This document shows positions 16,689 through 25,750 of a stretch of DNA of 64,000 nucleotides, piece after piece. The notes beneath the pieces are model-generated. The model ran no database searches, was not told the origin of the DNA, and saw only the letters and a list, made by a program, of their open reading frames with translations. Numbering within the stretch: the first letter of the stretch is position 1; every line of letters begins with the position of its first letter. Source of the stretch: JBJYIN01 sp046237015. Its GTDB lineage: Bacteria; Pseudomonadota; Gammaproteobacteria; Enterobacterales; Enterobacteriaceae. Both the position numbers and the translations under genes were made by a program. The stretch lies in NCBI RefSeq assembly GCF_046237015.1, contig NZ_JBJYIN010000005.1:220841-284840 (forward strand). The letters run 5' to 3'.

Positions 16689-18149
16689 TCACTCACTTAT
16701 CTGTGGCTGCAACCGGGAGTCAGCCAGTTTGCGTGCCAATTTGCCAATATTGCCAGCGCCTTGAACCAATATCAGATCGTTACCCCGCACCGCCTGTGAC
16801 AACAATTCAGGCAGGGTATCCACGTCAGTCACCAAAATGGGATCTATCTTACCCCGACCTCGTATCGTCCGGCACAACGACCGGCTATCCGCGCCAGGGA
16901 TCGGCGACTCGCCTGCGGGATAAACATCCAGCATCAACAACACATCGACTTGCGATAACACGTGCGCAAAATCGTCATACAAATCGCGAGTTCGTGTATA
17001 GCGGTGCGGCTGAAAAATCATCACCAGACGCTTATCCGGCCAGCCAGCTCTTGCCGCTTTAATTGTCGCATCAACTTCCGTTGGATGATGACCATAATCA
17101 TCGACCAACATGGCGCTACCGCTTTGTCCATTTACCGTTTCAAGCGCATATTCACCCAGAAAATCAAATCGACGTCCCGTACCCTGAAAGCGTTCCAGTG
17201 CGCGAAGAATAGCCTCGTCATCAATGCCTTCGTCCGTCGCAACCGCGACCGCCGCCGCCGCATTCAATGCATTGTGACGGCCAGGGGCATTCAATGTGAC
17301 TTCCAATACCGGCCTATCCAAACGCTCCAGCGTGAAGTGCCCCTGAGCGCCGATCTGTTGATAGCCAGAAACACGAATATCCGCATCATCACTAAATCCA
17401 TAAGTCGTGATATGACGTCCCACCCGAGGCAGGAGTTCCCGAATCACTGGGTCATCAATGCACATCACGGCCTGACCATAAAACGGCAAATTATGGAGAA
17501 AGTTGATGAACGTTTGCTTCAGATTTTCAAAATCGCCCTGATAGGTATCCATGTGGTCAGCTTCAATATTTGTCACTATCGCGACCATCGGTTGCAAATG
17601 CAGGAAAGACGCATCGCTTTCATCCGCTTCCGCGATCAGATAGCGACTCGATCCTAATCGAGCATGCGTCCCAGCCGCTTTAACCAAGCCACCGTTTACA
17701 AACGTTGGATCCAACCCAGCCTCAGCATAAATGCTGGTGACCATTGCCGTTGTCGTCGTCTTCCCGTGCGTACCGGCAATCGCAATACCGTGGCGAAAAC
17801 GCATTAATTCCGCCAGCATTTCAGCCCGACGAATCACCGGGATGCGGGCATCATGCGCAGCAATAATTTCTGGGTTATCCGCAGAAATTGCCGTGGAAAC
17901 CACCACCACGCTGGCATTCAGGACATTCTCGGCACGATGGTGGAAATAGATATGGGCCCCCAGTTCAGACAACTGCTGCGTTACCGCATTAGGTGCTAAA
18001 TCAGAACCGCTGATTTCATAACCTTCATTGGCCAACACTTCGGCGATCCCACCCATGCCGGCACCACCGATGCCAACAAAGTGAATGTGCCGGACGCGGT
18101 GCATCTCGGGCACGATTGAACGTAGTTTCGCCAGTTGTTGAGTATTCAC
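16689..18149 (-). CDS. murC: UDP-N-acetylmuramate--L-alanine ligase
   Basis: First amino-acid-adding Mur ligase: ATP-dependent joining of L-Ala to UDP-MurNAc in the cytosol. The 486-residue protein (E. coli 491) has an N-terminal nucleotide fold HFVGIGGAGMGGIAEVL (about 23-39), the ATP loop GTHGKTT at 126-132, and TNIEADHMDTY and HNALNAAAAVAVA in the central domain. The C-terminal domain carries DDYGHHPTEV. It is followed by ddlB after 8 nt and preceded by murG across a 69-bp gap. Confidence 0.98.
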   Translation of the reverse strand: MNTQQLAKLRSIVPEMHRVRHIHFVGIGGAGMGGIAEVLANEGYEISGSDLAPNAVTQQLSELGAHIYFHHRAENVLNASVVVVSTAISADNPEIIAAHDARIPVIRRAEMLAELMRFRHGIAIAGTHGKTTTTAMVTSIYAEAGLDPTFVNGGLVKAAGTHARLGSSRYLIAEADESDASFLHLQPMVAIVTNIEADHMDTYQGDFENLKQTFINFLHNLPFYGQAVMCIDDPVIRELLPRVGRHITTYGFSDDADIRVSGYQQIGAQGHFTLERLDRPVLEVTLNAPGRHNALNAAAAVAVATDEGIDDEAILRALERFQGTGRRFDFLGEYALETVNGQSGSAMLVDDYGHHPTEVDATIKAARAGWPDKRLVMIFQPHRYTRTRDLYDDFAHVLSQVDVLLMLDVYPAGESPIPGADSRSLCRTIRGRGKIDPILVTDVDTLPELLSQAVRGNDLILVQGAGNIGKLARKLADSRLQPQISE

Positions 18150-18217
18150 TTTTTTCTATCGCTACCTTGTTTCAGTCCGGGCAATGCGATCACCCGATAA
18201 TTCCGAATAAATGAACC

Positions 18218-18242
18218 ACTACCCGTGAACAACACGGGTAGT
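18218..18242. repeat. Perfect 10-bp inverted repeat at the murG stop codon
   Basis: ACTACCCGTG (18218-18227) and CACGGGTAGT (18233-18242) are separated by 5 nt and cover the last codons and stop of murG. The hairpin could form in the murG-murC transcript. No T run follows, so it looks more like a processing or stability element than a terminator. Confidence 0.5.
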
Positions 18243-19310
18243 TCGATTACTTGCTGCTGCACTCACTTCCGCCGCCACACGCTCGGTGGCATCCGGAATC
18301 GCAACGGATCGAGCCTGTTGTGCCATTGTCATCAATGTCGCACGATCCCACCCCGCCAACGTGGTGCTCACTGCATCAACGTTAAACTGCGGTTGTTCAA
18401 TAATTTTTGCTGCACCCACTTTTTCCAGCGGTAAAGCGTTCCAGTATTGCTGCCTGTCTTTGTGCTGAAATGGCACAAAGAGTGCCGGTAATCCCGCGGC
18501 TGCAATTTCACTGACGGTTAACGCGCCAGAGCGGCATACCACGACATCGGCCCAAGCGTAAGCGGCAGCCATATCATCAATAAATTCCGTAATGTTGTGC
18601 TGCGATTGCCCAGCCTGTTGGTAAGCCCGTTCAACCTCCGGCTGAGCGCCTTTCCCCACCTGATGCCAAATCGTGACGCTGTCGCCCAATTTGGCTGCGA
18701 CACCAGGCAACGTCTGGTTAAGCACCCTCGCCCCCTGGCTTCCTCCAACGACCAATACGCGAACCGGGCCAATTCGGCCAGCCAAACGTTGTTCGGGAGA
18801 TGGCAATGCCAGCACATCGGTTCTCACCGGGTTTCCTACGACATCCGCATTCGGAAATGCACCAGGAAAGGCCTGTAATACTTTTTTAGCAATGCGTGAC
18901 AGCCAACGGTTAGTCAGCCCGGCAATACCATTCTGCTCATGCAACACAACCGGGATACCACACAGCCATGCCGCCAAACCACCGGGACCGGAAACATATC
19001 CCCCCATCCCTAACACAACGTCAGGCTGGTACTCACGCATAATGGCCTTAGCCTGACGAACAGCACGGAAAATGCGTAACGGTGCGCTCAACTGCGCCCA
19101 AAGCCCTTTTCCTCGCAGACCGGAAATACGGATAAAATCGATCTCAATACCATGTTGAGGAACCAGATCCGCCTCCATACGATCCGCCGTTCCCAGCCAG
19201 CGTACCTGCCAGCCCTGCGCCATCAGATGATGTGCAACCGCCAGCCCAGGGAAAACATGCCCCCCAGTACCGCCAGCCATCACCATCAAACGCTTGCCTA
19301 CGCCACTCAT
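18219..19310 (-). CDS. murG: UDP-N-acetylglucosamine--lipid I N-acetylglucosaminyltransferase
   Basis: Membrane-associated GT-B glycosyltransferase converting lipid I to lipid II on the cytoplasmic face. The 363-residue protein has the N-terminal glycine-rich loop GGTGGHVFPG at 13-22 with the conserved His18, GMGGYVSGPGG, VLHEQNGIAG, and the donor-binding VVGGSQGARVLN. The segment CRSGALTVSEIAAAGLPALFVPFQHKDRQQ appears in pieces near the C terminus. The start overlaps the ftsW stop by 4 nt. Confidence 0.98.
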   Translation of the reverse strand: MSGVGKRLMVMAGGTGGHVFPGLAVAHHLMAQGWQVRWLGTADRMEADLVPQHGIEIDFIRISGLRGKGLWAQLSAPLRIFRAVRQAKAIMREYQPDVVLGMGGYVSGPGGLAAWLCGIPVVLHEQNGIAGLTNRWLSRIAKKVLQAFPGAFPNADVVGNPVRTDVLALPSPEQRLAGRIGPVRVLVVGGSQGARVLNQTLPGVAAKLGDSVTIWHQVGKGAQPEVERAYQQAGQSQHNITEFIDDMAAAYAWADVVVCRSGALTVSEIAAAGLPALFVPFQHKDRQQYWNALPLEKVGAAKIIEQPQFNVDAVSTTLAGWDRATLMTMAQQARSVAIPDATERVAAEVSAAASNRTTRVVHG

Positions 19311-20509
19311 CGGGCACTCCTCGTAAACGCCTGCGCTTTTGTCAGCCGCGTTTCAAAATCAATACGTAACAATAAAACGATGGCCGTCGACATAATCAGC
19401 AGGCTGGAACCACCATAACTGATTAACGGCAATGTCAGCCCTTTTGTAGGCAACATACCGGCCGCCGCGCCGACATTGACCAATGTTTGAAAACTGAACC
19501 AGATACCAATAGAGCAGGCCAAGAACCCAGAGAAACGCTGATCAATTTCCAAAGCCCGACGCCCAATGGACATCGCACGAAAAGCGACGAAGAATATCAT
19601 TAACAGCGCTAAAACCACACCGATATAGCCGAGCTCCTCTCCTAAAATGGAGAATATGAAGTCGGTGTGCGCTTCAGGTAGATACTCCAGCTTCTGCACC
19701 GAGTTTCCCAATCCTTGTCCCCACAGTTCACCGCGCCCAAACGCCATCAAAGACTGGGTCAATTGGTAACCGCTCCCGAAGGCGTCATCCCACGGGTTCA
19801 AAAAGGATGTCACACGCCGCATACGATAAGGCTCAGCCACAATCAATAGGCCGACGGCAAAAATCCCGCTGCCGATAATAGCCAAAAACTGCCACAACTT
19901 CGCGCCAGCTAAAAACAGCATTGCCAACGTGGTAACAAACAGAACAACCACCGTACCCAGATCGGGTTGCGCCAATAACAGCACCGCTAACACCACCATG
20001 ACGCCCATCGGTTTACAGAAACCCCAGAAGTTGTTACGAACCTCTTCGACCTTGCGCACCATATAACTGGAGATGTAGCAAAACAGCGCCAATTTGGATA
20101 ATTCTGCAGGTTGAATACGCAATGGCCCCAGAGAAATCCAGCGTGATGCACCGTTTACCGAACTGCCAACCGCAAGAACAATCAACAGCATGACCAATGA
20201 TGCTAACAACAGCACAGGGCTGTAACGCTGCCAAATTTCCATTGGGACACGCAGCGTTATCAGCGATAACGCAAACGCCAACCCCAGATACAATGCATCA
20301 CGTTTGGCGAATAAAAAGGGATCGCTGGCAAGACGCTGTCCGACAGGCATTGATGCTGATGTCACCATGACAAACCCCGTTACGGCTAGCCCCAGCGTCA
20401 GCCATACCAGCGTGCGGTCATAAAGAACGATGCTCAGCTTGTCGCTTTCACGCGTTCCCATAACCCAGCTTTTTAGACGCTCGATCAATGCCAGCCCGAA
20501 AAACCGCAT
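19307..20509 (-). CDS. ftsW: Peptidoglycan glycosyltransferase FtsW (SEDS family)
   Basis: Polytopic inner-membrane glycan polymerase of the divisome, working with FtsI. The 400-residue protein has about ten hydrophobic segments after a short cytoplasmic N terminus. SEDS motifs are visible: GLGNSVQKLEYLPEAHTDF with the conserved acidic residue, and ILGEELGYIGV. TKGLTLPLISYGGSSLL lies near the C terminus. Its start shares one base with the murD stop, and its 3' end overlaps murG. Confidence 0.97.
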   Translation of the reverse strand: MRFFGLALIERLKSWVMGTRESDKLSIVLYDRTLVWLTLGLAVTGFVMVTSASMPVGQRLASDPFLFAKRDALYLGLAFALSLITLRVPMEIWQRYSPVLLLASLVMLLIVLAVGSSVNGASRWISLGPLRIQPAELSKLALFCYISSYMVRKVEEVRNNFWGFCKPMGVMVVLAVLLLAQPDLGTVVVLFVTTLAMLFLAGAKLWQFLAIIGSGIFAVGLLIVAEPYRMRRVTSFLNPWDDAFGSGYQLTQSLMAFGRGELWGQGLGNSVQKLEYLPEAHTDFIFSILGEELGYIGVVLALLMIFFVAFRAMSIGRRALEIDQRFSGFLACSIGIWFSFQTLVNVGAAAGMLPTKGLTLPLISYGGSSLLIMSTAIVLLLRIDFETRLTKAQAFTRSAR

Positions 20510-21825
20510 CAGCCTAGTTCCTCCGCCAGTTTTGCAAACTCATCACCCCGATGTTCGAAACTGCGAAATTGATCGAGGCTGGCACAGGCGGGCGACAACA
20601 GCACAAGGTCGCCCGGTTTCACGCGCACAGCAATCAACCTCATCGATTGCTCCATCGTATCGGTTTGTTCAGCAATATCAGGACGCAATTCCGCTAATTG
20701 CGCGCCATCGCGACCAAAGCAATACAAGCAAATATTATCGCACTGGAAATAACGCAGCAGCGGCGAAAAATCAGCAGACTTACCGTCACCACCCAAGAGA
20801 AGATGTAATGTTCCTTTGACCTGTAGGCCACTAAGTGCGGCCTCCGTACTGCCAACATTGGTTGCCTTGGAGTCATTTATCCAACGCACACCATTGCGCT
20901 CCCACACGAGTTGAAAACGGTGAGGCAACCCGGTAAATGTCGTCAACGCCGTCAAAGCTGGCGTCCGGGGAATACCAACCGCATCCGCCAACGCCAGAGC
21001 TGCCAAGGCGTTAGTATAGTTATGCAGCCCCACCAGTTTGATCTCACTGGTATTCAAGATGCGTTCACCTTTGACACGCAACCAGGTTTCACCCTGTTGA
21101 TGGTTCAAATGATAATCACCGACATCTACGCCAAAACTCCGACAGCGAGCATCTGCGCCTCGTACGGGCATGGTCAGCGCATCATCCGCATTCACTACGC
21201 ACACATTCGCATTTTCATAAATACGCAACTTCGCCGCTCGATACTGCTGTAACCCCAAAGGATAGCGATTGGTATGATCTTCCGTAACATTCAAGATCGT
21301 CGCGGCAGCAGCCTGTAGGCTATAGGTTGTCTCTAACTGAAAGCTCGATAATTCAAGCACATAAAGCTGACATTCTTGCCGCAATAATTCCAATGCAGGT
21401 AAACCGATATTACCGCCGACACCGATCTGCCACCCAGCGGCACGCGCCATTTCTCCGACCAGCGTTGTCACCGTACTCTTACCATTAGAACCAGTAATCG
21501 CCACAATCGGTACCTGAGCCTCACGACAAAACAGTTCGATATCACCAACAATCTCAATACCGGCATCTGCCGCTTCATTCAGAATGGGGGTTGCCAATGC
21601 AATGCCTGGGCTCGCCACAATCAGATCGGCGTTCATCAGCCAGTCTTCATTTAGCCCACCAAGATGACGCTCCACCTCCGACGGCAACTTATCCAGACCG
21701 GGTGGACTGATACGGGTATCCACCACGCGTGGCGTAACGCCGCGTGCGAGGAAAAAATCAACACAGGAGAGCCCAGTCAGCCCTAACCCGATAATGACCA
21801 CTTTTTTACCCTGATAGTCCACCAT
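20509..21825 (-). CDS. murD: UDP-N-acetylmuramoyl-L-alanine--D-glutamate ligase
   Basis: Second Mur ligase, adding D-Glu to UDP-MurNAc-L-Ala. The 438-residue length is identical to E. coli. The N-terminal Rossmann-like GLGLTGLSCVDFF is at about 13-25, the ATP loop GSNGKST at 112-118, LNVTEDHTNRY marks the central domain, and INDSKATNVGSTEAAL leads into the C-terminal domain. It sits between mraY (3-bp gap upstream) and ftsW. Confidence 0.98.
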   Translation of the reverse strand: MVDYQGKKVVIIGLGLTGLSCVDFFLARGVTPRVVDTRISPPGLDKLPSEVERHLGGLNEDWLMNADLIVASPGIALATPILNEAADAGIEIVGDIELFCREAQVPIVAITGSNGKSTVTTLVGEMARAAGWQIGVGGNIGLPALELLRQECQLYVLELSSFQLETTYSLQAAAATILNVTEDHTNRYPLGLQQYRAAKLRIYENANVCVVNADDALTMPVRGADARCRSFGVDVGDYHLNHQQGETWLRVKGERILNTSEIKLVGLHNYTNALAALALADAVGIPRTPALTALTTFTGLPHRFQLVWERNGVRWINDSKATNVGSTEAALSGLQVKGTLHLLLGGDGKSADFSPLLRYFQCDNICLYCFGRDGAQLAELRPDIAEQTDTMEQSMRLIAVRVKPGDLVLLSPACASLDQFRSFEHRGDEFAKLAEELG

Positions 21826-21828
21826 CTT

Positions 21829-22911
21829 TTACCGTACCTTCAGTGTTGCGAGGCCAATAAGCACCAGCATCAACGAAATAATCCAGAAACGCACAATCAC
21901 ACGCGGTTCCGGCCACCCTTTAAGCTCATAGTGATGATGAATAGGCGCCATGCGAAAAATTCGCTGGCCACGCAGTTTAAAGGACCCTACCTGCAAAATG
22001 ACCGACAGCGTTTCGACAACGAATACGCCACCCATGATTACCAGTAAAAACTCCTGACGTAACAGGACGGCAATAATGCCTAACGCTCCGCCTAGTGCCA
22101 GAGAACCGACATCCCCCATAAAGACCTGTGCCGGATACGTGTTAAACCACAGAAAGCCCAGCCCGGCCCCCACGATCGCGGTGCACACAATGACTAATTC
22201 ACTGGCATGGCGGATATACGGAATATGTAGGTAACCCGCAAAATTCATGTTCCCAGTCGCCCAGGCAACCAAGGCAAACCCCGCAGCAACAAAAACCGTT
22301 GGCATAATAGCCAGGCCATCCAAACCATCGGTCAGATTCACGGCATTACTGGTACCGACAATGACAAAATAAGCCAATGCGATATAAAGCAACCCCAGTT
22401 GCGGCATCACGTCCTTGAAAAACGGCACCACAAGCTGTGTGGCTGGCGTATCTTTACCGATCGAATACATGACAAAGGCAACGATCAGCGCGATTACCGA
22501 CTGCCAGAAATATTTCCAGCGAGCGATCAGTCCTTTCGTGTCTTTACGCACAACTTTGCGATAGTCATCAACAAAACCGACCGCGCCATACCCCATCAGG
22601 ACGAACAGCACACACCAAACATAGGGGTTCCCAAGATTGGCCCACATCAATACCGAAATAACGATGGAGGCCAGAATCATCACGCCACCCATCGTCGGTG
22701 TACCGCGTTTGCTAAAATGCGACTCCGGCCCCTCATTACGAACAACCTGACCAATTTGCAAACGCTGTAGCCAAGCGATTAGATGAGGCCCCATCCAGAG
22801 GGAAATAACCAATGCGGTCAGCAGGCTGACAATGGCGCGGAACGTCAAATAGGAAAAGACGTTAAAGCCGGTATAAAGTTTGGCCAAATGCTCGGCCAGC
22901 CACACTAACAT
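21829..22911 (-). CDS. mraY: Phospho-N-acetylmuramoyl-pentapeptide transferase
   Basis: Integral membrane enzyme that joins UDP-MurNAc-pentapeptide to undecaprenyl phosphate, giving lipid I. The 360-residue protein (the E. coli length) has about ten transmembrane segments. Active-site motifs include VGFVDDYRKV, NAVNLTDGLDGLAIMP, FMGDVGSLALGG and the C-terminal HHHYELKGWPE. It overlaps the murF stop by 7 nt. Confidence 0.98.
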   Translation of the reverse strand: MLVWLAEHLAKLYTGFNVFSYLTFRAIVSLLTALVISLWMGPHLIAWLQRLQIGQVVRNEGPESHFSKRGTPTMGGVMILASIVISVLMWANLGNPYVWCVLFVLMGYGAVGFVDDYRKVVRKDTKGLIARWKYFWQSVIALIVAFVMYSIGKDTPATQLVVPFFKDVMPQLGLLYIALAYFVIVGTSNAVNLTDGLDGLAIMPTVFVAAGFALVAWATGNMNFAGYLHIPYIRHASELVIVCTAIVGAGLGFLWFNTYPAQVFMGDVGSLALGGALGIIAVLLRQEFLLVIMGGVFVVETLSVILQVGSFKLRGQRIFRMAPIHHHYELKGWPEPRVIVRFWIISLMLVLIGLATLKVR

Positions 22912-24266
22912 TTTGCATGCTCCTGTAATGCTTGAACTACCTGCTCCATCGCGGAACTGCGGGAGCCTTTTATCAATACACTGATGGTCTGGTGCTCAGC
23001 CACCAATCTGTTAAGACGAGCCGTCAACGCAGGTTTGTCCTGAAAATGTTCACCATCACCGCTAGCCCGGCTAATCAATTCACTCAATGTCCCTACGCTT
23101 AACACTTTATCGACCCCAGCGACACGTATCGCTTCACCGACCTGGCGATGACATTCGGCGGCATCATTACCCAACTCACCCATATCACCGACCACCATCA
23201 CTCGGTAACCGGGCATATCAGAAAGTACCTGGGCCGCCGCCGTCATCGATCCAACATTCGCGTTGTAGCTGTCATCCAGCACCAATTTGCCGTCCGCCAG
23301 AATAATCGGGAACAAACGACCAGGCACCGCCTCAAGCTGCGCCAGACCATGACTCACAGCCTCAAGTGTCGCGCCAACAGACATCGCCAAGGCAGTGGCG
23401 GCCAGCGCATTCGCCACGTTGTGACGTCCCGGTAATGGCAACGTAACAACGGTTTGTCCAAACGGGGTATGTAAGTTGAATCGCGTCCCCTGAGGTAGCG
23501 ACTCAACATCGCTGGCAAAAAAATCGACATCACAAGCGGCCTGAGGCGAAAAACGCCACACCGTTTTATGATTCAGCGCGGTTTGCCAATGCGGAAAATC
23601 ATGGCTATCGGTATTAATAATCGCCACGCCATCAGCAGGAAGGCCGGAAAAAATTTCGCCTTTTGCCTGCGCCACACCCGCCAGAGAACCAAATCCTTCC
23701 AGATGTGCGGCCGCAAGGTTATTAACCAATGCACTCTCCGGACGCACCAGATCGACGGTATAAGCAATCTCACCAATATGGTTCGCACCTAATTCAATGA
23801 CTGCAAATTGATGCGCTGACGTCAGACGCAGCAATGTCAACGGCACGCCAATATCATTATTGAAGTTACCGGCGGTATAGAGCACATTTCCACATTGCCG
23901 CAAAATAGCCGCCGTCATTTCCTTAACGGATGTCTTACCGGAAGAGCCGGTTAATGCCACGACGCGAGCCGCCGACTGTTCTCTGACCCAAGCCCCAAGT
24001 TTTCCTAAGGCCAAACGCGTGTCCTTCACCAATAACTGGGGAACCTCTACTTGTAAGCGCTTACTGACCAGCAGAGCCGACGCACCGTTTTTCACTGCGT
24101 CTAACGCATAATCGTGGGCATCAAACTTCTCGCCTTTTAACGCAACAAACAGGCAACCATGAGACAATTTACGGGTATCCGTCGACACATCGTCAATATC
24201 AATGCTCTCACCTATCAATTGAGCACTGAGTACAGAAGTAAGTTGCTGTAGGGACACTCGAATCAT
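22905..24266 (-). CDS. murF: UDP-N-acetylmuramoyl-tripeptide--D-alanyl-D-alanine ligase
   Basis: Last Mur ligase; attaches the D-Ala-D-Ala made by DdlB. The 453-residue protein (E. coli 452) has the N-terminal substrate domain with STDTRKL, the ATP loop GSSGKTSVKEM from residue 107, NNDIGVPLTLLRL, ELGANHIGEI, and DDSYNANVGSM in the C-terminal domain. It overlaps murE by 4 nt and mraY by 7 nt. Confidence 0.98.
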   Translation of the reverse strand: MIRVSLQQLTSVLSAQLIGESIDIDDVSTDTRKLSHGCLFVALKGEKFDAHDYALDAVKNGASALLVSKRLQVEVPQLLVKDTRLALGKLGAWVREQSAARVVALTGSSGKTSVKEMTAAILRQCGNVLYTAGNFNNDIGVPLTLLRLTSAHQFAVIELGANHIGEIAYTVDLVRPESALVNNLAAAHLEGFGSLAGVAQAKGEIFSGLPADGVAIINTDSHDFPHWQTALNHKTVWRFSPQAACDVDFFASDVESLPQGTRFNLHTPFGQTVVTLPLPGRHNVANALAATALAMSVGATLEAVSHGLAQLEAVPGRLFPIILADGKLVLDDSYNANVGSMTAAAQVLSDMPGYRVMVVGDMGELGNDAAECHRQVGEAIRVAGVDKVLSVGTLSELISRASGDGEHFQDKPALTARLNRLVAEHQTISVLIKGSRSSAMEQVVQALQEHAKC

Positions 24267-25750
24267 ACGATCACCCCCAGCAAACGAGCGACGGTGATGC
24301 GGTCCGAATAATCCAGACGACGATTGCCGATCAGTTGGTAGTCTTCATGCCCTTTGCCCGCGACCAGCACCACATCATTTTCTTTTGCCTGCATGATGGC
24401 ACTGGTTACCGCTTCAGCACGGCCGGAAATTACCTGAGCACGACCGGCATCCAGTAATCCGGTTAAAATATCCGCCACAATAGCCTGAGGTTCTTCGCTA
24501 CGCGGATTGTCGTCGGTGACAATCACACGATCGGCTAATTGTTCAGCGATGCCACCCATAAGTGGGCGCTTACCTTTATCACGATCCCCACCGCAGCCAA
24601 ATACACACCACAGTTGTCCCTGACAATGCAGGCGTGCAGCCTCAAGCGCCTTTTCCAAGGCATCCGGCGTATGTGCATAATCGACAACAACCGTCGGTTT
24701 ACCTTCAGCATGGAACACTTCCATCCGACCACACACTGGCTGCAAATGTGAACCAGCGACCATTAATTGGCTGAGCGGGTAGCCAAGCGAGAGCAAGGTC
24801 GCCAGCGCCAACAGCATGTTACTGACATTGAACACTCCCATTAACTTGCTCTGAATTTCACCGGGTCCCCAGCTTGAATCAAAGCGGATAGTCGCGCCGT
24901 TATCGTGATAATCGACTGATGTTGCTTTTAGCCAGCGTCCGCGGCAGCCTGGAACAAGGTTACTTTCCATTGTCACCGCAACGGCATCAGGCAGTTTGCT
25001 CAGCCAGCGGCGTCCAACTTCGTCATCCGCATTGATAATGGCCTGCCCCACATGATGCTCAGAGAACAACGACCATTTAGCCGCTTCATAGCTTTCCATA
25101 TCACCATGGTAATCAAGGTGATCTCGGCTTAAGTTAGTGAAAACCGCGGCAGCAAACGGTAAAGCGGCCACCCGATGCTGGACCAAACCATGAGAAGACA
25201 CTTCCATCGCCGTAACGGTGGCACCTTGATCAACGAGTTGACTGAGTACCTGCTGCACGTCCACGGCCGACCCAGTGGTATTTGCTGTTGGCACCACACG
25301 TCCCAACAAACCGTTCCCCACCGTGCCCATGACGGCGCTGGTTGCACCCAGAGCCTGGCTCCACTGCGCCAACAGTTGTGTCGTCGTGGTCTTGCCGTTC
25401 GTCCCCGTTACCCCGATCAGTTGCAACTGCTCCGCAGGTTGCCGATAGAAACGACCAGCCAGCGCGGAAAGACGTTGACTAAGATTGCTCAGATAAACGA
25501 CTGGCACACCATGCATTTCACGAATGGTGCCATCGCTGGCTTCGCCTTCAGCTTCAGCAACAACTGCTGCCACACCTTGCGCGATTGCCTGAGGGATATA
25601 ACGCCGCCCATCTGCCTGATGGCCAACAACCGCCACAAACAGATCCCCGGCAGCCGCAACGCGGCTGTCTAATATCATTTCCCGCAGCACACACGCCGGA
25701 GTGTCTTGCACCCACGGCGCTAATAAATCGCGCAAATTACGATCTGCCAC
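24263..25750 (-). CDS. murE: UDP-N-acetylmuramoyl-tripeptide synthetase (meso-diaminopimelate-adding)
   Basis: Third Mur ligase. The 495-residue length equals E. coli. The ATP loop GTNGKTTT is at 116-123, ANTTGSAVDVQ and EVSSHGL follow, and VVDYAHTPDALE lies in the C-terminal domain. The DNPRSEEP motif identifies meso-diaminopimelate as substrate rather than lysine, as expected for a Gram-negative wall. The start overlaps the end of ftsI by 14 nt. Confidence 0.98.
   Translation of the reverse strand: MADRNLRDLLAPWVQDTPACVLREMILDSRVAAAGDLFVAVVGHQADGRRYIPQAIAQGVAAVVAEAEGEASDGTIREMHGVPVVYLSNLSQRLSALAGRFYRQPAEQLQLIGVTGTNGKTTTTQLLAQWSQALGATSAVMGTVGNGLLGRVVPTANTTGSAVDVQQVLSQLVDQGATVTAMEVSSHGLVQHRVAALPFAAAVFTNLSRDHLDYHGDMESYEAAKWSLFSEHHVGQAIINADDEVGRRWLSKLPDAVAVTMESNLVPGCRGRWLKATSVDYHDNGATIRFDSSWGPGEIQSKLMGVFNVSNMLLALATLLSLGYPLSQLMVAGSHLQPVCGRMEVFHAEGKPTVVVDYAHTPDALEKALEAARLHCQGQLWCVFGCGGDRDKGKRPLMGGIAEQLADRVIVTDDNPRSEEPQAIVADILTGLLDAGRAQVISGRAEAVTSAIMQAKENDVVLVAGKGHEDYQLIGNRRLDYSDRITVARLLGVIV

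Noticed and set aside
16962..17657. 231-codon plus-strand frame opposite murC
   Set aside because: Antisense shadow; basic, low-complexity composition and no family resemblance.
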